Source of the DNA: a bacterium
Lineage (GTDB): Bacteria; Patescibacteriota; Saccharimonadia; Saccharimonadales; Saccharimonadaceae
NCBI GenBank assembly: GCA_030530825.1
Contig: JAUMUF010000001.1
Coordinates: forward strand, 510,757-574,756
DNA length: 64,000 nucleotides
Direction of reading: 5' to 3'
A program made the position numbers and the translations under genes. Below the pieces are notes generated by a model, which was not told where the DNA came from, did no database searches, and was given only the letters and a program-made list of their open reading frames with translations. This document shows positions 51,369-58,912 of the stretch, piece by piece (the stretch's first letter is position 1; each line of letters begins with the position of its first letter).

Positions 51369-51634
51369 GAACAGTGGTAAAAAAATCTGGTCAGATCGAA
51401 GAATTTTCTCTTAAAAAGTTAGAAAAAAGTCTTCATGAAACCTTTAATATAGTTAAATTACCAGATGGAGAATTGGAGACATTAACAAAAAAGATTCTAG
51501 CAGAATTCCAACTTTGGCAAAGCGACAAGCCAGAAATCACCACCGCCGACATCAGGAGAAAAATCACCCAAATTACAGAAAAAATTCACCCAGAAGCAAG
51601 TTATATATATGATAATTTCAAAAAAATTTTATAA
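51365..51634 (+). CDS. Stand-alone ATP-cone domain protein, 89 aa
   Basis: ATP-cones sense ATP/dATP, usually as parts of ribonucleotide reductases or NrdR. This protein is little more than one cone: TVVKKSGQIEEFSLKKLEKSL at the start, a helical middle, and ITTADIRRKITQITEKI near the end. There is no zinc ribbon, so it is not NrdR. It is coupled to the membrane protein upstream and lies 9 nt before the flavoprotein gene, suggesting nucleotide control of that operon's activity (inference). Confidence 0.78.
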   Translation: MRTVVKKSGQIEEFSLKKLEKSLHETFNIVKLPDGELETLTKKILAEFQLWQSDKPEITTADIRRKITQITEKIHPEASYIYDNFKKIL

Positions 51635-51643
51635 GGAGAAAGA

Positions 51644-53017
51644 ATGAAAAAAGCAAAATTCGACTTCGATTTAATCGTTATCGGTACGGGCGCAGGCGGT
51701 AGCGCAGCGGCAATTCTGGCGGCAAAAAACGGGCTGAGAGTTGCTGTAGTTGAGAAGGATCTGCTTGGCGGAGAAAGCCCAAATTACGGCGAGATCCCAA
51801 ATCGGGCGATTTTTCATACCGCTAAGGTGTTTTTTGAAGCGCAAAAAGCCAGCAAAACCGGCCTTCGAACTTCTGGACTAGGCTTCAATTTCCCCGCACT
51901 TCTATCTTGGCGGGATCTGGCTATTAAGCGCACTGGCGCACACGATAACCTTGACTTCTATGAAAAATCTGGTATAAAAACAATTCGCGGAAATGCCCGA
52001 TTCATCAATCCGCACGAAATTACAGTTAATCAAAAACACTTCTCGAGTAAAAACTTCTTAATCGCAACTGGCACAGAATTCAAAATTCCAAACATCATAA
52101 ATATTAAAAATGTCAAATTTTTCACACCTAAAACTATTTTTGAGACAACTCGTCCGCCTAAAAGCATCTTCATAATCGGCGGAGGTAGCGAGGCTGTAGA
52201 GATTGCGCAGATTTTGGCGATTTTTGGCACAAAAGTCTATTTGAGCGAAGTTTCGAGCAGAATCTTACCAAAAGAAGATGAAGAAATTGGCATAGCCCTA
52301 GAAAATGCAATGATTGACGAGATGAAAATCGCAGTTCTGACCAACACGCGCGTAGTCGCAGTTGAGGCAGACAGAATGGGTAAAAAAGTTATTTTTCAGC
52401 GTGGCGGGGAAGAAAAATTCGTCCGAGTCGACGAAATCTTGGTGGCGGATGGACGATTGGCCAACACCGACATCGGCCTCGAGAATGCTAATGTTGAATA
52501 TGACGAAAGTGGAATTATCGTCGATAATCTTCTTCAAACTTCTAGCAAGCATATCTTTGCAAGTGGGGCAGTAATTTCTGGCGGTGCTTCGACCACAGAA
52601 GCACTGATTCAGAGTCGAGTGGCCGCGCACAATATCTTAAAGCCTCGGCAGAAAATTTCACCAGAAGTTGAATTCTCGCCAAGAATAACAAACTCATTCC
52701 CAGAGGTGGCGAGTGTTGGTCTGAGCGAAGATGATTGTATCAAACGAGATTTACGCGTAAAAACCGCAATCGCACCGCTAAATCTCATCGCAAGAAGCAA
52801 TACAGAGAATTTTTCACACGGATTCGTAAAGTTAATTTGCGACAACAAGGGGAGAATTTTAGGCGGAAGCATTGTCGCGCCAGAGGCATCAAGTCTGATT
52901 GGGGAAATCGCATTGGCAGCCAAAATGGGTATGAATGCCCACGATTTAGCCACTCTGCCGCACGCATTTCAATCTTGGAGTGAAGCAATCCGCGTTTGTG
53001 CCAATAGAATAAGGTAA
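51644..53017 (+). CDS. Pyridine nucleotide-disulfide oxidoreductase-like flavoprotein lacking the redox cysteines
   Basis: Class I flavoprotein disulfide reductase fold (mercuric reductase/dihydrolipoamide dehydrogenase type), 457 aa. FAD site IVIGTGAGGSAAA at the N-terminus, NAD(P) site IFIIGGGSEAVE near 180, a second FAD motif IFASGAV near 305, and the dimerisation domain at the end. The redox motif GGxCxNxGCxP reads GGESPNYGEIP: both cysteines are replaced (Ser45 and Glu50). A disulfide-based reaction is therefore impossible; another NAD(P)H-flavin activity or a regulatory role is more likely. AAGGAG precedes the ATG. Confidence 0.88.
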   Translation: MKKAKFDFDLIVIGTGAGGSAAAILAAKNGLRVAVVEKDLLGGESPNYGEIPNRAIFHTAKVFFEAQKASKTGLRTSGLGFNFPALLSWRDLAIKRTGAHDNLDFYEKSGIKTIRGNARFINPHEITVNQKHFSSKNFLIATGTEFKIPNIINIKNVKFFTPKTIFETTRPPKSIFIIGGGSEAVEIAQILAIFGTKVYLSEVSSRILPKEDEEIGIALENAMIDEMKIAVLTNTRVVAVEADRMGKKVIFQRGGEEKFVRVDEILVADGRLANTDIGLENANVEYDESGIIVDNLLQTSSKHIFASGAVISGGASTTEALIQSRVAAHNILKPRQKISPEVEFSPRITNSFPEVASVGLSEDDCIKRDLRVKTAIAPLNLIARSNTENFSHGFVKLICDNKGRILGGSIVAPEASSLIGEIALAAKMGMNAHDLATLPHAFQSWSEAIRVCANRIR

Positions 53018-53046
53018 AACCTTCGATCTTAACTCGAAGGTTTACT
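53017..53046 (+). terminator. Terminator of the flavoprotein operon
   Basis: AAACCTTCGA/TCGAAGGTTT stem overlapping the last bases of the gene. Confidence 0.75.
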
Positions 53047-53065
53047 TTGAAATTTTCTTCATTCA

Positions 53066-53092
53066 AAAGAAAAACCCTCTCGCACGGGGTTC
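53066..53092 (-). terminator. Terminator of tRNA-fMet
   Basis: AACCC/GGGTT hairpin followed by TTTTTCTTTT on the minus strand. Confidence 0.7.
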
Positions 53093-53109
53093 TTCGGAAA
53101 ATAATTTCT

Positions 53110-53187
53110 TGGTTGCGGGAGTAGGATTTGAACCTACGACCTCTTGGTTATGAGCCAAGCGAGCTGACCAGGCTGCTCCATCCCGCG
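53110..53187 (-). tRNA. Initiator tRNA-fMet (anticodon CAT)
   Basis: Acceptor CGCGGGA/TCCCGCA with the initiator-type C1-A72 mismatch; anticodon stem CTTGG/CCAAG with loop CTCATAA. CCA is encoded. Confidence 0.92.
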
Positions 53188-53235
53188 ATACAACTTTAAT
53201 TATATCACCCGCGCAAAATAAAGTCAATAACTTTT

Positions 53236-53676
53236 TTAATTTTGTATCTTTTTAGCGCTTCCGCCAAATAAGAAGTTCATCCACTCAGCAAAATTACTGC
53301 GCTTTTTTGGTGGAGTTGTCTTGGCTTTGTCTTCTTCTTCATAATCAGGCAAGATTAAAACATGCTCGCCCTCATTGACAAGACCCAACTTCTCACGGGC
53401 GGACAATTCTTGATATTCAGCCGATTTAAGATAATTCTGCTCAAATTGAAGAGTCTGCTGTTCGATTTCTGCGATACGAGCGTCACGCTTTTTAATCTCA
53501 AGTTCTTGCTGAAGAAGGTGATTTTGCCCCATCGCCGAAATACTTCCCCAAGCCCAAAAAATTGCCACCGCAACAGCCATCATAACCATGAGATTATTAG
53601 TAGTCAAAACACCGTTACGGATTTTATAGTTAATCCGCCGTAATTGAGTCTTCATTTCGATTAAGTTTAATTTCAC
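53236..53676 (-). CDS. FtsB/DivIC-type septum formation initiator
   Basis: Small bitopic division protein. A basic N-terminus, one membrane segment (about residues 31-50), then a heptad coiled coil (LLQQELEIKKRDARIAEIEQ) and the family motif YQELSAREKLGLVNEGEHVLILP. The 146 aa are slightly long because of a C-terminal tail. The start is GTG 53676, 6 nt after TAAAAT (53683-53688), so it is leaderless; ATG 53655 is an alternative. Confidence 0.85.
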   Translation of the reverse strand: MKLNLIEMKTQLRRINYKIRNGVLTTNNLMVMMAVAVAIFWAWGSISAMGQNHLLQQELEIKKRDARIAEIEQQTLQFEQNYLKSAEYQELSAREKLGLVNEGEHVLILPDYEEEDKAKTTPPKKRSNFAEWMNFLFGGSAKKIQN

Positions 53677-53701
53677 CCTTTAATTTTATCACAAAATTTG
53701 T

Positions 53702-53707
53702 TATAAT
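53702..53707 (+). promoter_or_regulatory. -10 box of tRNA(CAT) 53716
   Basis: TATAAT, 8 bp before the tRNA. The -35 is weak (TTTAAT). Confidence 0.55.
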
Positions 53708-53715
53708 GGAAGCGT

Positions 53716-53791
53716 GGGGGGTTAGCTCAGCGGTTAGAGCAGTCGTCTCATACACGATTGGTCGCAGGTTCGAACCCTGCACCCCCTACCA
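53716..53791 (+). tRNA. tRNA with CAT anticodon (Met or lysidine-type Ile)
   Basis: Acceptor GGGGGGT/ACCCCCT, anticodon stem GTCGT/ACGAT, loop CTCATAC. CCA is encoded. The loop ending ATAC resembles Gram-positive elongator Met, but the identity is not certain. Confidence 0.88.
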
Positions 53792-53841
53792 ATCCTTTCT
53801 AAATAAATCCCAGACTAAACTCTGGTATTTTTATATAAAAT

Positions 53842-53870
53842 TAAACCCGCACCTCCCGATGCGGGTTTTT
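53842..53870. terminator. Bidirectional terminator between tRNA(CAT) and the RclA-like gene
   Basis: ACCCGCA/TGCGGGT stem with T runs on both sides. Confidence 0.8.
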
Positions 53871-55187
53871 CTAAATATCAAACAAATCGTTAAGATTTTC
53901 CGCCATTGTTGGATGGGTAAATATCTGCCGAGCGATATTTTTACCGGGAATTTGATTGTCTATGGCCATCGCAACAAGATTTATTAACTCGTGAGCGGAT
54001 TCGCCAAGAAAATTAGCGCCTAAAATCAGCCCAGTATCAGCATCAACCACTGCCTTAAAAATCCCTCGCAAATCGCCATTAACGTGACCGCGCGGCATAG
54101 CCGCAACAGGAATTGACTTAGATATAGTATTGTGTCCGAGATCTTTTGCAGATTTTTCAGTCAAACCAACCCGCGCTAAAGGTGGATCGATGAACACAAC
54201 CGAGGGTATTGATTGCCTATGAGAAAGAGAGTATTGGCCATTTCCAAGCAAGTAATCAGCAACAATTCGATAGTCATCTAGAGAAATATAAGTAAATTGC
54301 GGCCCGCCATTAACATCACCGACAGCAAAAACTCCTTCAACAGACGTCTCAAGATATTGATTAGTTAATATCTCCCCTCTATCACCAAGATTAATATTTG
54401 TGTTTTCAAGCCTAAGATTGGAAGTTCTAGGTTTTCTACCTACGGCGTAGAGAACGGAGTCAAACTCAATCACTTCTCCATCAACATCAATCAAAACTTT
54501 GCCCGCTTCATCATTTGAAATCCGAGAAATATTAGTATTAAATTTAAACTTAATCCCAAGATCTTCGAGATATTTTTTCGCAAAGTCCGCAACTTCCGGC
54601 TCGTCATTTGGTAAAATTTTGTCAGTAGTTTCAAAAATCGTCACCTCAGAACCAAGTTTATTGTAAAGTCTGGCAAACTCTAGGCCAATATTACCAGCAC
54701 CAATAATTGCCAAATGATCTGGTAAATTATCAAGATTTTGAATCTCGGTGCTATCGAATACATTCTTGGTAGTTTTAACGCCAGCAATTTGCGGAATTAC
54801 CGCCTCGGAGCCAGTATTAATAACAATATTTTCTGCCGTAAGGATAATTTCATCATCCTGAGCACTAACTTTAATCACCTTATCTTCAATAAATTCCGCA
54901 CGACCCGCAATAATGTCTACAAGATTATCGAGATTTTCAAAGTTCTTATTTCGAAGTCGACCAACCACAGCCGTCTTGTCTGCCATTGCCTGCTCAAAGT
55001 TGAGATTCTTCTCAGCGGCGTTAATCAGCGTTTTGGTTGGAATACAACCAATATTGATACAAGTTCCGCCATACATCTGGGGATTTTGTTCAATCAGGGC
55101 AACTTTTTTGCCAATTTTGGCGAATTTTGCCGCCAAAGTTTTGCCAGCCTTACCAAAGCCGATCACAATCAAATCGTAAGTTTTCAT
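53871..55187 (-). CDS. RclA-like flavoprotein disulfide reductase
   Basis: 438 aa from ATG 55187 (GAAAGGAAAA upstream). The intact redox pair is GGTCINIGCIP (Cys43, Cys48), with FAD site IVIGFGKAGKTLA, NAD(P) site AIIGAGNIGLEFA and the C-terminal FTHPTMAENLNDLF typical of the RclA/YkgC group, which protects against reactive chlorine species. Related streptococcal enzymes reduce hypothiocyanous acid, so in an oral or mucosal bacterium an oxidant-defence role is reasonable (inference). A hairpin separates it from the 69-aa gene upstream. Confidence 0.85.
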   Translation of the reverse strand: MKTYDLIVIGFGKAGKTLAAKFAKIGKKVALIEQNPQMYGGTCINIGCIPTKTLINAAEKNLNFEQAMADKTAVVGRLRNKNFENLDNLVDIIAGRAEFIEDKVIKVSAQDDEIILTAENIVINTGSEAVIPQIAGVKTTKNVFDSTEIQNLDNLPDHLAIIGAGNIGLEFARLYNKLGSEVTIFETTDKILPNDEPEVADFAKKYLEDLGIKFKFNTNISRISNDEAGKVLIDVDGEVIEFDSVLYAVGRKPRTSNLRLENTNINLGDRGEILTNQYLETSVEGVFAVGDVNGGPQFTYISLDDYRIVADYLLGNGQYSLSHRQSIPSVVFIDPPLARVGLTEKSAKDLGHNTISKSIPVAAMPRGHVNGDLRGIFKAVVDADTGLILGANFLGESAHELINLVAMAIDNQIPGKNIARQIFTHPTMAENLNDLFDI

Positions 55188-55194
55188 TTTTCCT

Positions 55195-55233
55195 TTCAAA
55201 ATAAAACGAGACCCGAGATTTCTCAAGCCTCGC
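55195..55233 (-). terminator. Terminator/attenuator between the 69-aa gene and the RclA-like gene
   Basis: CGAGACCCGAG/CTCAAGCCTCG stem followed by TTTTATTTT on the minus strand, right before the RclA-like SD. No separate promoter for that gene is obvious, so readthrough may control it. Confidence 0.65.
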
Positions 55234-55245
55234 TAGTTAAAATTA

Positions 55246-55455
55246 TTAGTCTTTCTTGCGTGAAACTGTCAAGAAGCCGTTGCGTGGGTTTTCTTTAACA
55301 ATTCGGTCTGCTGGAAGATCGCAAGGCTCACCTTTGTCGTTCTTTTCTTTTTTAGCGAAGAAATAAATAGTTTGCGCTTTTCCGCCGCGAAGAGAAACTT
55401 CTGATTTATGTAGGAAATATTTTACACCCTTTGAATTTGTCTGACTGTATGCCAT
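55246..55455 (-). CDS. Small conserved protein, 69 aa
   Basis: A basic protein (MAYSQTNSKGVKYFLHKSEV, LRGGKAQTIYFFAK, ending ...NPRNGFLTVSRKKD). The pattern 'NSKGxxYxLHxxxVxLRGGxxQTIYFFAK' recurs as a small hypothetical family in several bacterial phyla; its role is unknown. AAAGGA precedes the ATG and TTGACA-17-TAAAAT lies upstream. Confidence 0.75.
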   Translation of the reverse strand: MAYSQTNSKGVKYFLHKSEVSLRGGKAQTIYFFAKKEKNDKGEPCDLPADRIVKENPRNGFLTVSRKKD

Positions 55456-55490
55456 TTTTATCCTTTCATTACTACTGTTAGTGTATCTTC

Positions 55491-55519
55491 ATTTTACACC
55501 TTAAAAACACTAGTGTCAA
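55491..55519 (-). promoter_or_regulatory. Promoter of the 69-aa gene
   Basis: TTGACA, 17-bp spacer, TAAAAT on the minus strand. Confidence 0.8.
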
Positions 55520-56145
55520 GAGTTTTGATACTTTTTAAGCATAAATTTCAAAATTAAAGTGGAAATCATCTTAAAAACTATCGCCAAAACTATCAAAATC
55601 GCCACCAAAGTCATCCAACCCGCAAGATCTGGCGTCCAGATTGGGGAGATAAAATTATACTCATAGAGTTCTTTTGGTCGAAATTTAGGCTGGGCGTCAA
55701 CACCTTCTCGAGGCGATAGTTTTTCTAACTCTCTAGTCCAGCACTCAAAATACGGCCTAGAATATCGCGTCCGCGCATCAAATTGCGGGTCACAGATCTC
55801 GGACACTTTTTTATGGACATTTTCCCCTTGGCGAAGATTCGACACGCGAGAAATTTCCGACTGCGCATCCTTCTCATAGATCTTCACAAGAGAGATCAAT
55901 CCCGTATTAGCGTTCATATGTCGAGCAGAAAATTCTTTCAAGATAAGCAAATTTTCGCGAGCCTTTTCTTCATCCAGAGCCGCATCTGCCGCTATAACCG
56001 CATCCAAGCGCCTGAGCATCTGCGTGTTGTTCATTCGCCAAGCCGTCGCCACAACCGCCAAAACCAAACAAAGCAATATAAACAATTGCCAGTTTTTTAG
56101 TCCCGCCAGCCATTTGAGGCGTTTTTTTAACTTTTTCTTATCCAC
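55516..56145 (-). CDS. Two-pass membrane protein with extracellular domain, 209 aa
   Basis: A very basic N-terminus (MDKKKLKKRLKW), membrane segment 1 (about 19-36), an external helical domain with two cysteines (CDPQ, CWTR), and membrane segment 2 (about 178-200) with a basic tail. The start is GTG 56145 with GAGGAAAG upstream. No family is recognised. Confidence 0.6.
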   Translation of the reverse strand: MDKKKLKKRLKWLAGLKNWQLFILLCLVLAVVATAWRMNNTQMLRRLDAVIAADAALDEEKARENLLILKEFSARHMNANTGLISLVKIYEKDAQSEISRVSNLRQGENVHKKVSEICDPQFDARTRYSRPYFECWTRELEKLSPREGVDAQPKFRPKELYEYNFISPIWTPDLAGWMTLVAILIVLAIVFKMISTLILKFMLKKYQNS

Positions 56146-56185
56146 CCTTTCCTCTTATGTTTATTTTATCATATTTCGAAATTTT

Positions 56186-57739
56186 TTACAAATTCTGCTT
56201 AATCTTCTCCGCCAAATTCTCGCCAACAATTTTTGAAATTTCACTCTTTTGAGCAAGTCGAATTTTGGCCACCGAGCCGAATTCTTTAAGTAATTTTGCG
56301 CGCGTTTTTGGCCCTATTCCAGCAATTTGCTCAAGTTGATTTTTAACTTGACTTTTATCTCTAATTGTTGTGTGGTAGTTGATCGCAAAACGGTGAGCCT
56401 CATCTCTAATTCGCTGAAAAAGTTTGACTAAATCACCAAATTTCGAAGAATTTTCGCCCAATAGATTGCGCGCGTGACCTTGAGAATGTGACTGCGAATG
56501 AAGTTTGACGATAAAAAACTCACCTTCTCGTCGCACTGAAACTCCCGACTTTTCCCCCAAATTATTCTCAAACCAAGCCAAATTTACGCCAGATTTTTGC
56601 GCGTGAATAATCAATTCTTCATCACGCTTAGCAATCCCTACTACTGTAATATGCGGCGGAATTTCTTCAAAGGCAGCGGAAAGTTGCCCCTTACCGCCAT
56701 CAACAATCACCAAATCAGGCTTGCCCCACTTTTCATGCTTTTTAGAAAATCTCCGCGAAAGAACTTCACGCATATTAGCAGTATCGTCGTTACCGCCCAA
56801 CTTCATTTTGAATTTTCGATATTCGCGTTTATCCGCCAAGCCATTAGTAAAAACCACCATCGAAGCCACCACATTTCTACCACCTAAATGAGAAATGTCA
56901 AATGCTTCGATCCTGCGTGGGGCATTTTCGAGCGAAAGAATATCGACCAGTTGTGACAAAGCGTGATCCTTAGAGATGTCAAGAAATTCCTCGCGTGAAA
57001 ATATCGGCTGGCGAGCAAGTTCTGCCAGATTTCGAAGTTGATTGCGCTTCTTGGCGGCTGCTTCGAAATTGTGCTCGAGCGCAAGTTGACGCATTTCGAA
57101 GTCAATTTCTGCCTGAATTTTCTGCCCTTCACCGCGCAAATATCGCGCCAATTTTCGCAAATTCTTTTTATACTCACGCCGAGCGTCTTCAAACTGGGCC
57201 GCATTTTTATCAAAATTCTCCAGAGCAGGAGTTAATCCAATCTGATAATTAAGATTATTAGGCGTAGGCAAATAAGGTTTTTCATAAAAAGGAAACGACT
57301 TTCTTAATGTCCGAACGGCTTTTTTAACAGAATTAGCACTATAAAACGGGCCAAAATATTCTGCGCCATCATCAGATGGATTTTTGGTAAAAGTCACACT
57401 CGGAATCTCATCTGTAAAGCCAATCCTTACAAAAGTAACAGATTTATCATCACGGAGCAAAATATTATATTGCGGCTTATATCTCTTGATCATCTCCTGC
57501 TCAAGAAAAAGCGCATCAATCTCGCTCTGCGTCTCAATCCAATCCGTATCACAAATTTCCGCCACGAGCGCACGGGTTTTACTGTCGTGTTGCGCTGAAG
57601 CGTGAAAATACTGCCGCACTCGATTCTTAAGACTGGCAGCCTTTCCAACATAAATTATCTCATCATTTTGGTTTTTATGAAAATAAACGCCCGCGGAATT
57701 GGGAAGGTTTTTCAATTTCGAAGCGATGACTGTATTCAT
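56186..57739 (-). CDS. uvrC: Excinuclease ABC subunit C
   Basis: Makes the two incisions in nucleotide excision repair. The 517 aa are shorter than the usual ~600. N-terminal GIY-YIG nuclease (AGVYFHKNQNDEIIYVGKA, KNRVRQYF), UVR motif region near 215, C-terminal RNase H-like domain (IEAFDISHLGG, LVIVDGGKGQL) and a final helix-hairpin-helix (LEQIAGIGPKTRAKLL). The ATG is 8 nt after TATAAT (57748-57753), with TTGATA 17 bp upstream. Confidence 0.95.
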   Translation of the reverse strand: MNTVIASKLKNLPNSAGVYFHKNQNDEIIYVGKAASLKNRVRQYFHASAQHDSKTRALVAEICDTDWIETQSEIDALFLEQEMIKRYKPQYNILLRDDKSVTFVRIGFTDEIPSVTFTKNPSDDGAEYFGPFYSANSVKKAVRTLRKSFPFYEKPYLPTPNNLNYQIGLTPALENFDKNAAQFEDARREYKKNLRKLARYLRGEGQKIQAEIDFEMRQLALEHNFEAAAKKRNQLRNLAELARQPIFSREEFLDISKDHALSQLVDILSLENAPRRIEAFDISHLGGRNVVASMVVFTNGLADKREYRKFKMKLGGNDDTANMREVLSRRFSKKHEKWGKPDLVIVDGGKGQLSAAFEEIPPHITVVGIAKRDEELIIHAQKSGVNLAWFENNLGEKSGVSVRREGEFFIVKLHSQSHSQGHARNLLGENSSKFGDLVKLFQRIRDEAHRFAINYHTTIRDKSQVKNQLEQIAGIGPKTRAKLLKEFGSVAKIRLAQKSEISKIVGENLAEKIKQNL

Positions 57740-57747
57740 ATTATAAT

Positions 57748-57776
57748 ATTATAACATTTTTCTTGAGTTTTATCAA
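57748..57776 (-). promoter_or_regulatory. Promoter of uvrC, near-leaderless
   Basis: TTGATA, 17-bp spacer, TATAAT; a second TATAAT directly abuts the ATG. Confidence 0.75.
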
Positions 57777-57888
57777 AAATAGACCAATAAATATCAAAAG
57801 TCAAGAATATTGGCATAATTCAATCTGTTATGTCAAAAATATTGGCAAGAAAATTATAAAATTTCAAGCAAACTTGGTGGTTGAAATA

Positions 57889-57917
57889 TTGGAAACTTAC
57901 TATAATTGAAGTATAAT
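57889..57917 (+). promoter_or_regulatory. Promoter of the XRE-membrane gene
   Basis: TTGGAA, 17-bp spacer, TATAAT. The ATG is 24 nt further on, with an AAAGGA SD. Confidence 0.75.
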
Positions 57918-57941
57918 AAACTTAATATGAAAGGACAAACT

Positions 57942-58853
57942 ATGTTTAGTCAAAATTTAAGAAAACTACGCGAAAGTAAAAATTTATCGCAAGAACAATT
58001 CGCTGATAAAATTGGCGTTTCAAGACAATCAGTATCGGCATGGGAGAGCGGAAAATCTTCTCCAGAAATAGAAAAAGCAAGTCAAATTGCAAAATTTTTC
58101 TCAATAAGCATAGACCAACTTGTGGGAGAAGTTTACGACAATAATCAGACCGGAAAACTAGATAAAAAAGAATATGAGAATTCTTACAGCCAAATCGCTA
58201 AAGTTCGATCAGTGGGAATCTTGATACTATTCTTGGGGTTGGCGGCAGCCGCATATCTGTCTGATCTCAAATTTAGAACAGGTCTTACTACAGCACAGAT
58301 GCCCAACTTTAGCATTTGGAGCGGAATAACTCTTATGATATCTCTTGCTATATCCGTTCCTTTACTAACATTCGCAGGGAACCTAGATAAATTGGCTAAC
58401 GACAAATTAGTTAAATCTGGCGCAAAAATTGAAGAAACTTTCAGCGATAAAGAAATCGAAATCGCAGATAAGAATAAAAATCTTGGAGCGATTATTCTAG
58501 CATCCTTAGCTTTCTTGGCTATCGCCGCTCACCAAATCATCACGATCTCTGGTTCACCAGAAAATCTAGCCAATGCAACATTCATGATTCTTCTTGGAAT
58601 TGGCGTCACAGCTTCAACTTATGGTAATTCTACCTTCGCCAAAATCCAAAATTTTGAAGATAACAGCCCATTCAATAAGTAAACCGACAATAAAATCGGA
58701 CTCTTTGCCGCAATCTTGATGATGAGCGTCACAGTTGTGTATTTGATTCTCGGATTCAGTATTAATGCGTGGGATTCCGCAAAGTTTATTTATCCAATCT
58801 CTGGAATACTCATCGGAATTTATGCAATAATCATCAAAAACATCAAAAAATAA
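57942..58853 (+). pseudogene. XRE-family HTH protein with membrane domain, interrupted by an in-frame stop
   Basis: From ATG 57942, residues 4-58 form a Cro/C1-type HTH (LRKLRESKNLSQEQFADKIGVSRQSVSAWESGK). A polar linker and four hydrophobic segments follow. At 58680 a TAA stops the frame, but the same frame continues open for 56 more codons to 58853 with two further hydrophobic segments (KIGLFAAILMMSVTVVYLIL, FIYPISGILIGIYAIII), a typical end for this family. So a full protein of about 303 aa appears cut at 246. The shortened form may still bind DNA. A sequencing error is possible. Confidence 0.75.
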
Positions 58854-58865
58854 TTTTACGCCAAA

Positions 58866-58903
58866 AGCAAAATCTCTCGTTAAGCCAGCGAGAGATTTAT
58901 TTT
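58866..58903. terminator. Bidirectional terminator between the XRE gene and the aldolase fusion
   Basis: AATCTCTCG/CGAGAGATT stem with A/T runs on both sides. Confidence 0.85.
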
Positions 58904-58912
58904 GCTTGAAAC

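Noticed and set aside
51365-51634. NrdR repressor
   Set aside because: Only the ATP-cone is present; the N-terminal zinc ribbon of NrdR is missing.
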